Shown: positions 30,379 to 42,031, counted from the stretch's first letter. The stretch is DNA of 64,000 nucleotides from Letharia columbiana (GCF_014066305.1 NW_023501039.1:1302001-1366000), one strand, 5' to 3'. Notes: generated from the letters alone by a model not told the origin. Made by a program: numbers and translations.

Positions 30379-33179
30379 CTACCCATCTTCGACACCCTTT
30401 GCTGCTCCAAAACGGCCACCGAATCCAGTCAAGTCCCTTTTAAAAAACTTCCCGATATTCCTCAAATTTTCGTTCAGATTTCCGGGTGCAATAGCTTCTC
30501 TCCCACCATCAGGAGACTGTGGTCGGCGATTTTGCGGCGGCGGACTCGCCATTCTTGAATCAGCGGGCGTACTCAACATGCTCGAGCCTAAGGCCGGAGT
30601 GCCAAAGCGGTCTACACCGTCTCTAGCAGCCGTCATGATTGCACTGCCAAAAGTAGAGGGATCAAAGCGGCCAGGTAGATTCGAGGTGCTCAGGCTTGCA
30701 GCAGAGGAGAGTGAGCCAATGCCTGTAGGGATGGGAACGCCTCCGCCAACACTACCGCTACCCCCTCCGACCACTAAGGGGGTGAGAAGCGGGGACGACT
30801 GCTGAAGGTCCTCGTTCCTTGGAGAGGCGCGATGAGCTTGGAATAGCTCGACTAAATGCGCTTGGTCTGGCTTTCGGATGCCTTTGAGATCGAGTATCTT
30901 GCGGAAGTTGGCATCGGATTTGTCGGCAATGTGGATGAGGTACGCTTGAACAAGCGCTTCCGGTGGGGAGGGACGCACTTGCAGCGTCTTCAGGATAGGG
31001 TCGACGCGGGACATAGCTTGCGAGACGCGCTTGATATAACTAGATGGAGCCGCTGTCTTTGGCGGCGAGTTGGAGGTGAGTAAGTCTTCAAAGCCTTTCT
31101 TCAGGACGTAGATGTCTAGCAGCATCTGGTTTGCTTCAGCAAAGGATCTTTTGACAAGCTCATAGGGCTTGTTACCTGTTCAGCGCCGACTTCCGAGATA
31201 GGCTTGCACTGGAAGATGTTGGCGACATAAGCATTCGCTGTCAGCTCAACGACGTTATCGCAGAACGCCCTCGCGTATTGCTGCTTATGTAGCATGCCCA
31301 GAATTTCTCCGGCTCTTGACTTAACCCGTTGAAGCATCTCGGCGACATACGAGCTCTGATCTCCAACGCTCTCCATTTTGCTCCACCCAGTGTTGCGCAT
31401 CTCTCGCCATGTGGGCTCAATGTCGAGTTCCACCTTGCGTACCAGGGCACGGACCGTTGCACTTGCGATGCCCATAAAAGCATCTGCCTGACTCTGAAGA
31501 TCAATACTAGTTTTCAGATCATGGTCAATGCGACTTTTGATCTTTTCTTCGAGTTGTGTACTAGTGTTGAAGCAGTAGTCCGCAGTATTCAGGACAAGTA
31601 CAATGTCCTCGATCTGTGGCGTCCTTGACGGCGTTTGCCCACTCGGACGTTCGCTGATGTAATAGAGAAGGATTTGTTGCGCGTACTGATCTAGATATTT
31701 GGCGAATACCTTTGTCAACTCTACAAGTCTTGCACCAGAAGACAGCTTAGCACATTGAGCTAACGTCAACCTATAGAAGCTGAACAACTCAGTGGATGAC
31801 GATATAACCATCTGTGGAGAGAAGTCCTCGTCCGGCTGTCGTGGTGGTTGAGCACGATACTTCGGGATCATTGTAGAGAGATGCCTGAAAATTTCAGCGG
31901 GTCTCCATTTATTTAATGATGCATGGAGAGACGTACTTGTCCTGTGATTCTACCCATAGGCTTAGATAAGGTTCGAAAGCCTCGGAGATGGCCTGACTGA
32001 AAATTGGCGATTTCTCGTCGTTCGAGCTCAAGGTGTCCATAGAGGCGCGAGACTACAGGAAAGTCAGCCAATGACAACCGTAATCGAATCCAGCACCAAC
32101 TGTACTAGTGAACCGTCGCTCAAGGCCATGCTCGAAGTCCAAAGTCTCCTGAAGACAAGAAAGCAGAAGGTCCACATCCAATGTCTGCCCGTCTGCTCTC
32201 CGCATGGACTTCTGCAATATGCCCCTGAAGTCCTCTCTTGTAGTCTCACAAAAGGCATTGGCCAACAGCTCGTTGACACGCCAAAACGGAGGAAACATGG
32301 CCGCATGCTCGTCATCGTAGGTTTTGAGCAATCTCTTGAACCAGGAATATCTTCTCGAGATGTTGTCCAATGACCCTGCCTCCTCACTGCCTCTGAACAA
32401 TTGTCGATATTCTCGTAGCTGCGTGTTGCAATACCATGTTATGAGCCTCGCTCGGGCGTTTTCCCCCAAAGCATCCATGACCGAGCAAGCCTCCGCCAGC
32501 ATGCCTTTCCGCTGTCCTATCTCACCCTTGGCAAACGTGACCTCGAAGTCCTCGCAAACCTGCTCCAACATTTCCCTCTGTAGATCTGACACGTTTTTGC
32601 TGAGCGTAGCAATCTGATCGATCGAGCGGTACGATTTGAAGTGGGCCATGAGCTGTATCACAGCCTGTAGAAGCTGGGCACATTCTCGGTATTGGCGAGA
32701 GCTACTGAGTCCCCGGAGCTGTTCGTAGGCCGTAGTAAGCATTTGTAGTCGTTTCAGAGCCGTCATAGAAAGTGTAAGGTTCCTCTTTGTATTATCAAGC
32801 CGTTTGATGTCGGCCGTCATCTCTGTTATCGCTCCTTCGGTCTCAATGGCTCGCTGCCGAACTCCCTCCACTTTCTGGAAGAGCTCGCCGAGATCATTCT
32901 GAGCGGTCTGTATACGCTTGACGCTTTCGACATCGGAAGCCGACTGCTGCTGCACATGGGCAGAGATCTCTTGGTCGAGTTCATGTTGGTAGATGCGTAG
33001 GGCTCTGGAGGTTTTTGAGACGGAAGAGAGGCTTGAAGGGTGCGAAAAGATGTTGTCTAGATGATGGATTACTTGGAAATCTTCTGTGAGATGTCAGCTC
33101 AGCATAAATCTCTTGTGCTTCTTATAGTACCAGCATCCAAGGAACTCAGAGGTGCCGTGTCCACGTTCAGCTGCGGCAT
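30379..33179 (-). CDS. VPS53: Vps53, subunit of the GARP tethering complex
   Basis: Five exons read 33179-33131, 33083-32101, 32052-31937, 31884-31176 and 31125-30379, giving 867 residues. GARP (Vps51-Vps54) tethers endosome-derived vesicles at the trans-Golgi. Seen: an N-terminal block typical of Vps53 (LDNIFSHPSSLSSV) joined by intron 1; a coiled coil at about 40-120 (TEGAITEMTADIKRLDNTKR, then NLTLSMTALKRLQML); and the family stretch FSQAISEAFEPYLSLWVESQ in exon 3. The C-terminal exon has conserved AEQMLLDIYVLKKGFEDLL across the last intron and a disordered Ser/Gly/Pro tail. Introns are 47, 48, 52 and 50 nt. Intron 2 uses a weak GTTGGT donor, chosen because the stronger GTACAG four bases upstream breaks the frame. 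I have less confidence in that one junction than in the others. Confidence 0.9.
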
Positions 33180-33588
33180 GGAGCCTGCCAACCCATGAGC
33201 GAGCTTAAGACTTCTAACGCGATAGAAAGTAGTGTTCAAGCCCTTGAGAAAACATGAAAGGCTTTATAGAGGGTGGAAAGGGTATTGAGGCTCAGAAGAA
33301 TGAAAAATTCTCTTCTGATGTAGTAAGTCAGGTGTTTCTCCGAATCGACTGGGGATTATTTATTACAGGGGGTAGCATATTGGGTCTACAAGATTCAAGA
33401 AGAGTGAATTGAATTGGAATAGTTTGGTTTGAATTGATAACTCAGGGTCTGGTTCGATTAACAACAACACGAGCAGGGCAGTAGAGAACTTCCCCTTCTG
33501 TCAATCTCCGGCTCTTCCAACAGAATCTCACAGAAGCAGACAAACCAGAACGCAAAGGTGCTATCATGATCCCGCCCCCCCACCTCCA
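33180..33588. other. Short intergenic region upstream of VPS53
   Basis: This 409-bp stretch holds the VPS53 promoter and the 3' flank of the secreted protein gene. It includes an AT-rich part at 33350-33440 and a C run near 33574. I see no gene in it. Confidence 0.5.
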
Positions 33589-34320
33589 CTAGGCACATGT
33601 AAAGCACATGTCATCCAGGTCTGAGTAGCTAACGACACTGTTTGCAACCTTACCTACCCCCGGTATGAGACTCTCCGGTGTCGGAGAAGTCAGCAACCCG
33701 CCAAGCTCCTGATTGCAATAGAAACCACAGTCCTGCGTCACGTTATATAATGTCAGAAAATCAGAAGCCTGTCCCGGCACTCTTCTCTTCTGTCCATTGA
33801 AACCGAATGTGCTCGCTGATGGTTTGCTATGGTCGACATTGTCCACGTCCTCTTTGAATCTGTAGCAAAATTTGTTGCCGTCAAGGTATTCTGTACAGAC
33901 CTCCTTCTGTTTGCTGATGTGGTCCATACATTTGGCGGGCTTTGTACCATTGGAGTTGTGAGGCGCTGACGAGGTGCAATTGACTGAGATGGAGTAGTTG
34001 CGGCTCAGATGGTAGTTCCAGTAGTTGAACAGGTACTATCAGAGATATCGGAGTTAGCAAAGTACACACTCCTATGACATGCCCTCGGGCTACTGAGTTG
34101 GTTGGAAGAGGGAACATGGACTTTGAACACGTACGTAGTAGCCGAAGGTAGCATCTGGCGATAATGGATCGGGACTCTGACAGTAGCATTGCGTGACGTT
34201 GAGAACATCGCCCACTGGATCAGAGGGAAACAGGGTGTGGAGGTCTGTCCCCTTGAGGGTCTGAGTAGCGGTCGTGAGCAGAGGAAGCATGAATGCGAGG
34301 AGCATCATGAGCGGAGACAT
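33589..34320 (-). CDS. Secreted cysteine-rich protein, unknown function
   Basis: Two exons (34320-34135, 34035-33589) encode 210 residues; the 99-nt intron is phase 0 with GTACGT and GATAG ends. Residues 1-20 form a clear signal peptide (MSPLMMLLAFMLPLLTTATQ). The mature part has ten cysteines (even number), several as C-x-C or C-x3-C pairs near both ends, and at least five N-glycosylation sequons (NVTQ twice, NYSI, NCTS, NGTK). There is no membrane anchor, GPI signal or catalytic motif I can identify. Small, glycosylated, disulfide-rich secreted proteins of this type are common in plant-associated and saprobic fungi; an effector or cell-wall role is possible but unproven. It lies next to the GH18 chitinase gene, in the same orientation. 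Confidence 0.82.
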
Positions 34321-34938
34321 AGTCGGTCAGGGGAGACACGGATGGCAAGCTGATAGTGTTGCGGTGCTCTCAAGCTGGTAGAGACTAGCGACGAGGGCCT
34401 CTCACTGCATATCCTTATCAGCTTGACCATGAAAGCGGTTTGACATGGCATACAGATTGGCTAATTCTGATCTGGAGCTGATCAGAGACGTTGCCTCGAG
34501 ACACAACTGGAGAGTGCTTATACTGGAATGCTCTGGTGGAGGTCAAGCAAACTGCAGAATGGAGACAGTCCGCGTGTTGGTAGCAAAGACAAACGTTAGC
34601 TTGAGCAGCAGAGTAGAATGAAGTAATAATAACGTTGTGCTGTCGAAGCCGATTGTAGCAGATACTCGGTCCTTGTCCTGCGGTGGAATGATTGTATGTA
34701 AGAGAGTGGAAGAAAGACCGTGACTTCATACAATTTAAAGGATTACAGGATCGTCATGGAGACAAGGTCTGCACTTTCCGAATGAGGAGGATGCAGGTCA
34801 GTTTGGGCTTCGGTTTTGCTCACTTTGACTGGCGCCTTCTCAAAGATTTTTAGCTTTTGGGCAAGTTCCTTCTCAAAGGACGAGCATGGGGAGACACCCC
34901 AAATATTCATCTATCTGGTTTCAAGACAGTGCGACTTG
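34321..34938. other. Intergenic region between chitinase 3' end and secreted-protein promoter
   Basis: This 618-bp stretch has no supported gene or repeat. A short frame at 34418-34729 on the minus strand has no domain. Confidence 0.5.
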
Positions 34939-36268
34939 TTACACTCCGTTGGAATGCTGAGGATACAAGGATCGGTAGCTTGCCTCCACTAAGCTTGTGG
35001 AGTCTTGCGTGTCTCCCGTTCCAGTCCAGAAGAACAGCCCCGCAAGACCCTCTTTCAGCGCAAACGTAGCCTTCATTTGGACAGTGTCAACATCATCATA
35101 GCTCACAAAGCCGCCATCACCGCCGACGCAATACACGGCACCTGCTTCCTTATCAAGATTTACAACAGCTCCGGGCCGTGGCAAATCCTTGTACTCGAAG
35201 CTACCTTCCTCGCCTGCATGGCCTGTGAAACGGTCTCCTGGCTTGCTAGCACCCAGGAAGGAACGTCCATACGCAGGGACGCCAAGCAGAATCTTCCTAG
35301 CCTGTACGCCTCGCGACTGGGCGTAGGCCACTGCTGAGCTACATGAGACTCTGGCAGCCTCGTTGTGAGGGTTCTTCGGGCTGTAAAGCTGGGCGTGATG
35401 ACCACAAAGATTTGTCCAAGGTCCGGAGAAATCGTAAGTCATCAAGTTGATTAGATCCAAATGAGAAGAAGCTTTGCCAAGATCAATGTTCCTTAAGGCC
35501 CATTCACCAGCAGGCAGGGCAGAGGTCAGGATATAACTTGGGGCAGGCAATTCTTTCCGAAGTGCTGCAAGTAATTGGACGTAGTGCTGGCCTTGCTTAG
35601 GATCCGATGGATGTTCCCAATCGACTTTCTAAATGTCAGCTACGGCAGGAGCCCAGATATTCATGTGACCGCTTACTATCTACGCCATCAAATCCAAATG
35701 CATCCACCATCTGTCTTGCGCTTTGGGCAAAACTTGATCTGACGATTCCATTGCTGGCGACTGCAGGAAAAGGAGCACTACCTTCTCCTCCTCCGCCAAC
35801 CGAGAGAATTGTCTTGATGTTCGGATAACGCTTCTTAAGAGACCTCAGATCATTGAGACATCCTTTCACGCTACCATCGCCGTTAATGTCGATCTCGCTG
35901 TCGGCGTACTCGTCGCTGAACTGCAGCTGCGTGAGTATCGACCAGAGAAGCCAACTTTGAAAATTACATACAAACAAATGACCCTGATTTCTCACCCTGC
36001 AAATTTCATTAGTAAATACAATTGAACATGACGAGAATGCCCACCATGCAAATGCGTAGAAGAGGTGAGTGACATATTTCAAATTCAGCGAGGACGGAGG
36101 AAATCCCTTGTAGACTCGCCAATTTGGGTAATAGACGGCATTGATGGGGAGAGATTGAGAGATTTTCTCGACAGGAACTGGTTCAACTTGCACTTGGCTC
36201 CTGGTTTTGAATGGGTTCAAGGAGTGTGCCCGCCAACCCGGCTTGGGTTTGCCCTGGGATGAAGCCAT
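34939..36268 (-). CDS. GH18 chitinase (class V type), probably not secreted
   Basis: Four exons read 36268-36045, 35996-35972, 35926-35677 and 35624-34939, giving 394 residues. The enzyme cleaves beta-1,4 links of chitin with retention through substrate-assisted catalysis. Evidence: AVYYPNWRVYK near the start of the barrel; HLFYAFAWV; KTILSVGGGGEG; the catalytic DxxDxDxE motif restored exactly when intron 3 ends at GAAAG (FDGVDIDWEHP, with Glu as acid/base); LMTYDFSGPW; VPAYGRSF; and LFFWTGTGD near the end. There is no signal peptide: the N-terminus is Lys/Gln/Ser-rich. It therefore resembles intracellular or non-classically released fungal chitinases that act in hyphal autolysis or wall remodelling. 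Exon 2 is only 25 nt. Introns are 48, 45 and 52 nt. No chitin-binding module is present. Confidence 0.9.
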
Positions 36269-37655
36269 GTAAACCGTGTTAAGAGAGGTGAGATTTAGGG
36301 AAGAAAGAGAGGAGGGATGTCTCTTACAACTGATGGAACATTCGCTCTCAGTCTCCGGAAAGGGCAGCCATGTATTAGAAGCAGAGGATTTTAGAAAGTT
36401 GAGAGCTATCACATCATTCCATTACTTATTACAACTTACAAGACCGTGGGCGATTTCTTGACACATCCCGTCCCGCTTTTTAAACACAACAACAGCGCCA
36501 TGGGAGCAAGGAAAATACTCGTATACGGATCCGGTAATGCCCGCTACCCGGTACATGCCCGGTCTAAAATCCGATGAATCTGAAACTTCAGTAATTCGTC
36601 CTCTTACAACAGTAAAATAAAAATATTAATAAATCAAATCATAGAACGTAGAATAATATTTCTAAAACTTCAAGAGTTTTCTAACTCGGAGTTATATTGA
36701 TAACGTTGTATGATAGTGTAATAAAGTCTGCCCAAATTCTGTAAGCCGTACGCCGCGTAGCGGAGCGGGGGTAGGCTCGGGGGGTTTTCGGGAGGATATT
36801 CCCCAAAAATCCCCCCCGGGATTATCGGATTTAAGACTGTGCATTACCAGCTCTGCAGTTGCCGTGGCTTGTGGAACTCGAGCTTCCAAGGGCTGCTTGA
36901 ATAAAGCACAATATAGCGAGAAAAATGAGGCAGGGTTGGCGGGAAAAAAACCCCTGGCGGTCGATAGAACGAAAGCAGCGGAAGACTCTATTGCGGTTGT
37001 GGACCAGGGTGATTATGCCATGATGAAGGACTTTGGGAAGACCCCGCAATAAGTCGAGCTTTTCGACGCGATATCCGTTGGTCGAACTCTACGGTCACCG
37101 ACCATTCCTATACTACTACGCTGGAATGATATCTGAAAAGGATTGTTATCTGCCTCCCAATAGGAACCGACGGACTTCGAGAGTAGCCTCCTACCGATAG
37201 ATCAATTACCATCACGTCGATTTTGGGCTAAGGGGTAGCCTTCAAGGACGGTCGGAAGCACAGCTCCCTACTATGCCGACGGACGTATGTGGAGTATGAA
37301 CAGGAATGCTAATAGTAGGTAGTCTACACACTGAAATACATATAAATATCTGTCTGCGCTTGATTCGAGATGAAGGGTGAGCTTAGCTCCTTGAACGCTC
37401 TTTCCTGATCCGCCTGGCCGTTGCTTTGCTTTTGGCAAAATGGATATAACTCTTGGAAGGAGCATGGGAGATAGTAGATTCAATCATCTTAGATGCCATT
37501 CCCGTTCTCTCTTTTCTCTTTCTTTCAACATCGCTCATCTACTGCCTTTCAATAAAGGGGGGGAGAGAAATACACACACCTCCTTTTTTTATAAACCCTA
37601 TTAATTATAAAAAAACCACCCAAAAAAATTAATTACCTCCCGGGCCCCCCCCACC

Positions 37656-37689
<34 letters not shown>

Positions 37690-38000
37690 AGAGAAAGAAG
37701 AGGGAGAGGGAGAGGGAGAAAGAGAAAAAAGGAAGAAAGGGAGGGGAAGAAGGAGGTAAACCAAGAAAAGGTAACGAGACCATGTTTGGTACTTTTCAGC
37801 TGCAGGAAGGCCAGGTGGCCAATAGGTAGTGGATATTCGAGTACGATAGGCGTATTTCTATTAGCAACGAGAGAGGGTAGCCCCCCAATCAACTATCCCC
37901 AAAAAAAGAAAAAACAAAAAACCTCCCCTTAACAAATTTTAAAAACCTTTTTTTTTTTTAATTTTTAAAAAAAAAAAAGGAAGGAATTCTTTCCTTAAAA

Positions 38001-38037
<37 letters not shown>

Positions 38038-38101
38038 AAAATTAATAATTTAACAGGCGGGGGGGCCGAAAAGAAAAAAAAAAAAATTAAAAAAAAAAAA
38101 A

Positions 38102-38138
<37 letters not shown>

Positions 38139-38159
38139 ATAATAAAAAAAAAATTTTAA

Positions 38160-38209
<50 letters not shown>

Positions 38210-38235
38210 AAGAAAAAAAAAAAAAAAAAAAAAAA
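36269..38235. other. Intergenic and low-complexity region left of the retrotransposon
   Basis: From 36590 to 36735 the DNA is AT-rich. It is followed abruptly by a GC-rich block at about 36748-36825 (gtacgccgcgtagcggagcg, then G and C runs) that looks like a transposon-end or repeat fragment. A run of about 35 A lies at 37656-37686, and long A tracts broken by odd short insertions fill 37900-38235. I see no gene. Frames rich in Phe or Lys here are homopolymer artefacts. Confidence 0.5.
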
Positions 38236-38236
38236 G
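37900..38236. repeat. Long poly(A) low-complexity tract (left flank of the Gypsy element)
   Basis: Nearly continuous A runs are interrupted by isolated T, G and short GC motifs. Several runs exceed 30 bases. No known centromeric or telomeric repeat has this form. It resembles corrupted consensus or gap filling in an assembly. The element's expected right-hand LTR in transcription order (its 3' LTR) should lie here and is not recognisable. Confidence 0.7.
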
Positions 38237-38482
38237 ATCCCAAGGATCTTAGGGATCCAGCTAAGCGAGCTATGCTATATATGGCTAGAAAGAACGACCC
38301 CGCAGGAAGCACCTTCCGACTACTACGGAACAAACAAGACAGAGCCCCAGCGACTATGAAGCTATACACAAATGTAGACAAAAGCTGCTTCTGTAGAAAA
38401 CAAAGCTGTAGCATAGCATAGCACCTGAAGAAAAAACAAAACAAAACACTGTTCCTGAAGCCTTCCGCAAGCGCATGTACTT

Positions 38483-41400
38483 CTAAGAAAGCACAAACTC
38501 CGCTCCGTGAAAGCATGTACTTCCGGGAAAGCATAGACTTCGGGAAAGCATGAGTTCTGAAGCTTTCTGCAAGAAGCATGAACTTCCAGGAAAGCTTCTA
38601 ACGGGGACGTCGGGTAGTTTGCTGTTGTGGTAATGGGGGGTAGCGGGATCCAGGAGGTAGCCTGTACGAGTAACGAAGTTCTTGAGGTGATCTCCGTGAA
38701 ATGCGTGTCTGATCTTTCGGCCATTGAGTTGTACAAGTGTGAAGGATCTTCCATGGGATCCACCATATCCACTTATTCGGAACGGACCTCTCCAGCGGGC
38801 TTCCAGTTTTCCTGTATCCTTCTGGTATAACATGACTAGATCACCAACATGATGCGTGATTTGCTTGATTCCCTTGTTGTACCGGGAAGCCATGTCCTCC
38901 TTCTGCTGATCCGAACGCTGCCTGACCGTATCATGAAGATCCGCCCGGTGAATGAGGTATTGTCGTACGATCTGAGCATGGCTAACAGGATCCTCCAGCT
39001 CAGCTACCCAAGCAGGAACGTCACGTCCGGGAAGTGCACGTAAGGTAGACATGCTGGCAGAAGCTTCCGGCAGCGGTCCGAAAAGGATGCTGGTAGAAGA
39101 AATTCCCAGGTGTTCGATGACTCGTGTATTGACGGAACCTCCAGTCTTTGGCAGCCGCTGATCCCATTCCAGTCCGGTATGAAGAGAATCCTTGCGAAGC
39201 ACCGCTTCCAGTAGTTTGTTGCAGACCTCGACCATTCCCGTGCTCTTGGAAGCACCAGAAGGGCTGTATGTGACGGCAATGCCTTCGGATCTCAAGAATT
39301 CTTTCAACTCATCATTAAAGAAATGCTGACCGCGATCGAGGTAGTAGGCATGAGGCTTCCTGTACATAGCAAAGAACAACTTGAGACACCAGATGACGTT
39401 CTCCACATTAGCAGACACAGTGGCAAAGGGAACCGTGAACCTACTCATGTAGCAGACTTTCACGAGTATGAAAGTAGATCCTGCTTTGGTAGTTTTGAGT
39501 GGGCCTATGAAATCCATTCCCATGAGCTGGAAAGGGTACGTGACTTTGATAGGATGTAAAGGCTGAGATCTGGTAGCAGGTCCATGCTTAGCACACTCGA
39601 GACACCCGGCAATGTACTTCTCAACATCTTGTGCTTTCCCAGGCCAGTAGCAGCTGCGTAGTCTTGCCAGGGTGCCAGTCTTAGCCCAGTGTCCGCTTTC
39701 GTCATGAACTTCCCGGAGCACAGTGAGCACCTTTCCTTCCGGCACGCAAGGTAAGTACACGCCTCCTCGAAAGATCCACAGGATATGTCGCACCACTCGG
39801 TACTCAAAAGCTTTTCGGAGCAGCGTGGCAGTGGGAGTCGAAGATCCTACGGTAAGAAATTCGTAGATTTCGCCGAACCAGGTGCTGCTGCGGTAGGCTT
39901 CAATCCAAATCTTGATATTCTCATCGATCTTGCCGAAGGCTTCCGCAGGTGGTTCCATAGTTTCCGTAGCAGAAACAGCTTCCAGCGAGAAAGAAGAAAC
40001 ACCATGCAGCGTGCCTCTATCAACGACCTCAAGTTGCTCCGATTTGGTGAGTGCTGCTAGGAACGAATCGAATCCATCCTTGCCGTCTTTCCAGATCCAT
40101 TTCGGGCCATGGTTCTCCAGTTTCTGTCGTACTCGTGTGACTGTGATATTCTCTGAGCATTCAGCATCGAACAAGGTCCTCGATAAGCCGTCGGCAGCTT
40201 TGTTTCGAGGCCCAGGTATGTACTGAATAGTGAGATTCAAGCGACGGAGTCCATCAGCCCAATGCCCGTAGATTCCCTCGTGAAGATCTGAGTCGAGGAA
40301 GTGCGTGAGAGGCTTGTGATCAGTGTGTACCACAGTAGGCTGATACGGGTGCTTGCATAAGTAGTCATACTTCTTGCAGAACGTGACAATGGCGCAGAGT
40401 TCTCGCTTGTAAGTAGGGTACTTCTTTTGAGTGGGACTGAAGGTAAACGAATCGTACAAGACAGGCACTTCTTCATCCTTTCCCGTTGCGGTAGGCTTCT
40501 GAGATTGTGAAGCTTCTGGCAGGGTGGGGGCATGGTACTGTGTGATAGCACACCCAGCTGCAAAACCGGAAGCATCAGTGTACATGTGAACGATTCGGCT
40601 CAAGTCAATGCCGTACATGCTTGTTCTCGTAGCACATTTGATGCGTAGGATCTCGAAGGATAGCTGTTCTGCTTGAGTCCACCGCCATTCCACCTTTCCC
40701 GTAAGTCTGGAAAGAGGTCTCGCGATTTCCGCGAAGTTCTTCACCCACCGACGCGTGATGCCGACAGTTCCTAAGAAACCTCGAACTTCCGACTGATCTG
40801 AAGGAACAGGCCACTTGGCTACTTTAGCAACCCGTTCTTCAAGAATGTGGACATGTCCTCCAATGACATGAGTCACGCCCAGGGCCTTGATTGATGATGC
40901 AAATAGCCGCAGTTTCTTGAAGGACAATAGCAACTTGGCCCACTCGACTCTAGGAAAGAAGTGATGCTGCAGGAAGGAAAACAGATCCTCGAAGTCGTGG
41001 AAGCCACCAAAGAAGTCGTCCATATAGAACGTGAGAGGCGGTGGGATCTCAGGATCCGGCGAATGTAGCAAGGAAGGTTCCGAAGGAATAGGACCAAATG
41101 CTCTGTAAGCTAGCTCTGTCATGGTAAAGCCTGCAGACTGTGATCCCTGCTGCATTCTCGTAGGCTGCACCTGACCGATGCCTGAAATAGTGAAAGCAAA
41201 GTAGTGCCTGTCGTCAGGATGCAGAGGTATCGTGAGATACGCGTGCTTCAAATCAGCTGAGAACAAGCATCCATGACGTGGATTGGATAGGTGATCGTGA
41301 ACTTTCGAGCTTAGCTCGAGATGAGCTCCTGGAAGAAGCTCCGTGACACGGGAATAATCGAAAGTCATTCGGGGCTCGTCAGTAGGTTTCGGATCCTCGA

Positions 41401-42031
41401 CTTTGTCTACCATGACAGCCCGTGCATTCCACTGAGACAGACGTCCATTTGCAGGCTCAGTGAGTTCATAGACACCACCTTCGAGACCGTCTTGAACAAG
41501 CTTTCTCAGCCACCACTCCGTGTGAGGAGGCCAGCGTTTCTGAGATTTCGAGGAAGCAGGCTTCGTGCCAGGTGCAATGCGTACTCGATGCGTGATGAGA
41601 TCCGTGCAAGGCAGGTCTCTCAGATCTTCCCTATTGAGATGCTTGTACTGGTATAGCAGTCGTAGCACCCGTAGTCTCTGCTCTGCTGTGGTAATGAGCG
41701 GTCCGAGGACTGGTCCCAATCCTAGCTTGCTAGCCCATTCTTCAAGTTCTGATAGTGAGGGATGCTGCGGAAGGCTTCGGCGAATCATCCTTCTAGCAGG
41801 AAATGCTTGCTTGAGAGGCACCTGTGGAAATGATGGTGCTGGCGTTCCCGAAGCACTGAAGGCTCCGGCAGACCAGCCTGGAAAGCTCACAATGGTTGCT
41901 TGCTTTGGTAAAGAAAAAGAATCAAGGACTTTGAAGGTGACGACAGGGGTACTCAAGGGGCTTGAATCCTTGAGGCAGGCTTCTGCGAGCCCTGGCAATT
42001 TAACGTCCTGCTTAAGACAGACTTGATTCAC
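38483..42031 (-). CDS. Gypsy pol: reverse transcriptase, RNase H and integrase
   Basis: This is an open frame of 1182 codons; the first in-frame start is GTG at 42031, overlapping the stop of the upstream protease frame (TGA 42028-42030) in the -1 phase. Reverse transcriptase: KHAYLTIPLHPDDRHYFAF and the catalytic YMDD at 336-339. RNase H: MYTDASG at about 483-489 and VHTDHKPLTHF at about 568-578. Integrase: an HHCC zinc motif (His777, His781, then CLEC near 810), and the DD35E triad Asp840, Asp899 and Glu935. A C-terminal GPF-like segment (ARWRGPFRI) follows; I see no chromodomain. The product is probably made by frameshifting from gag-pro, or the offset reflects a sequence error. The final 40 codons include degenerate repeats. 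Confidence 0.88.
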   Translation of the reverse strand: MNQVCLKQDVKLPGLAEACLKDSSPLSTPVVTFKVLDSFSLPKQATIVSFPGWSAGAFSASGTPAPSFPQVPLKQAFPARRMIRRSLPQHPSLSELEEWASKLGLGPVLGPLITTAEQRLRVLRLLYQYKHLNREDLRDLPCTDLITHRVRIAPGTKPASSKSQKRWPPHTEWWLRKLVQDGLEGGVYELTEPANGRLSQWNARAVMVDKVEDPKPTDEPRMTFDYSRVTELLPGAHLELSSKVHDHLSNPRHGCLFSADLKHAYLTIPLHPDDRHYFAFTISGIGQVQPTRMQQGSQSAGFTMTELAYRAFGPIPSEPSLLHSPDPEIPPPLTFYMDDFFGGFHDFEDLFSFLQHHFFPRVEWAKLLLSFKKLRLFASSIKALGVTHVIGGHVHILEERVAKVAKWPVPSDQSEVRGFLGTVGITRRWVKNFAEIARPLSRLTGKVEWRWTQAEQLSFEILRIKCATRTSMYGIDLSRIVHMYTDASGFAAGCAITQYHAPTLPEASQSQKPTATGKDEEVPVLYDSFTFSPTQKKYPTYKRELCAIVTFCKKYDYLCKHPYQPTVVHTDHKPLTHFLDSDLHEGIYGHWADGLRRLNLTIQYIPGPRNKAADGLSRTLFDAECSENITVTRVRQKLENHGPKWIWKDGKDGFDSFLAALTKSEQLEVVDRGTLHGVSSFSLEAVSATETMEPPAEAFGKIDENIKIWIEAYRSSTWFGEIYEFLTVGSSTPTATLLRKAFEYRVVRHILWIFRGGVYLPCVPEGKVLTVLREVHDESGHWAKTGTLARLRSCYWPGKAQDVEKYIAGCLECAKHGPATRSQPLHPIKVTYPFQLMGMDFIGPLKTTKAGSTFILVKVCYMSRFTVPFATVSANVENVIWCLKLFFAMYRKPHAYYLDRGQHFFNDELKEFLRSEGIAVTYSPSGASKSTGMVEVCNKLLEAVLRKDSLHTGLEWDQRLPKTGGSVNTRVIEHLGISSTSILFGPLPEASASMSTLRALPGRDVPAWVAELEDPVSHAQIVRQYLIHRADLHDTVRQRSDQQKEDMASRYNKGIKQITHHVGDLVMLYQKDTGKLEARWRGPFRISGYGGSHGRSFTLVQLNGRKIRHAFHGDHLKNFVTRTGYLLDPATPHYHNSKLPDVPVRSFPGSSCFLQKASELMLSRSLCFPGSTCFHGAEFVLS
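38490..38600. repeat. Degenerate short repeats at the 3' end of pol
   Basis: Several imperfect copies of a unit like ggaaagcatgnacttccgg occur over about 110 bp, covering the last codons of pol and its flank. The origin is unclear; it may be part of the 3' non-coding region of the element. Confidence 0.55.

Noticed and set aside
32053..32110. The GTACAG donor at the end of VPS53 exon 2
   Set aside because: It is a better consensus than GTTGGT but puts exon 3 out of frame, losing the conserved FSQAISEAFEPYLSLW block.
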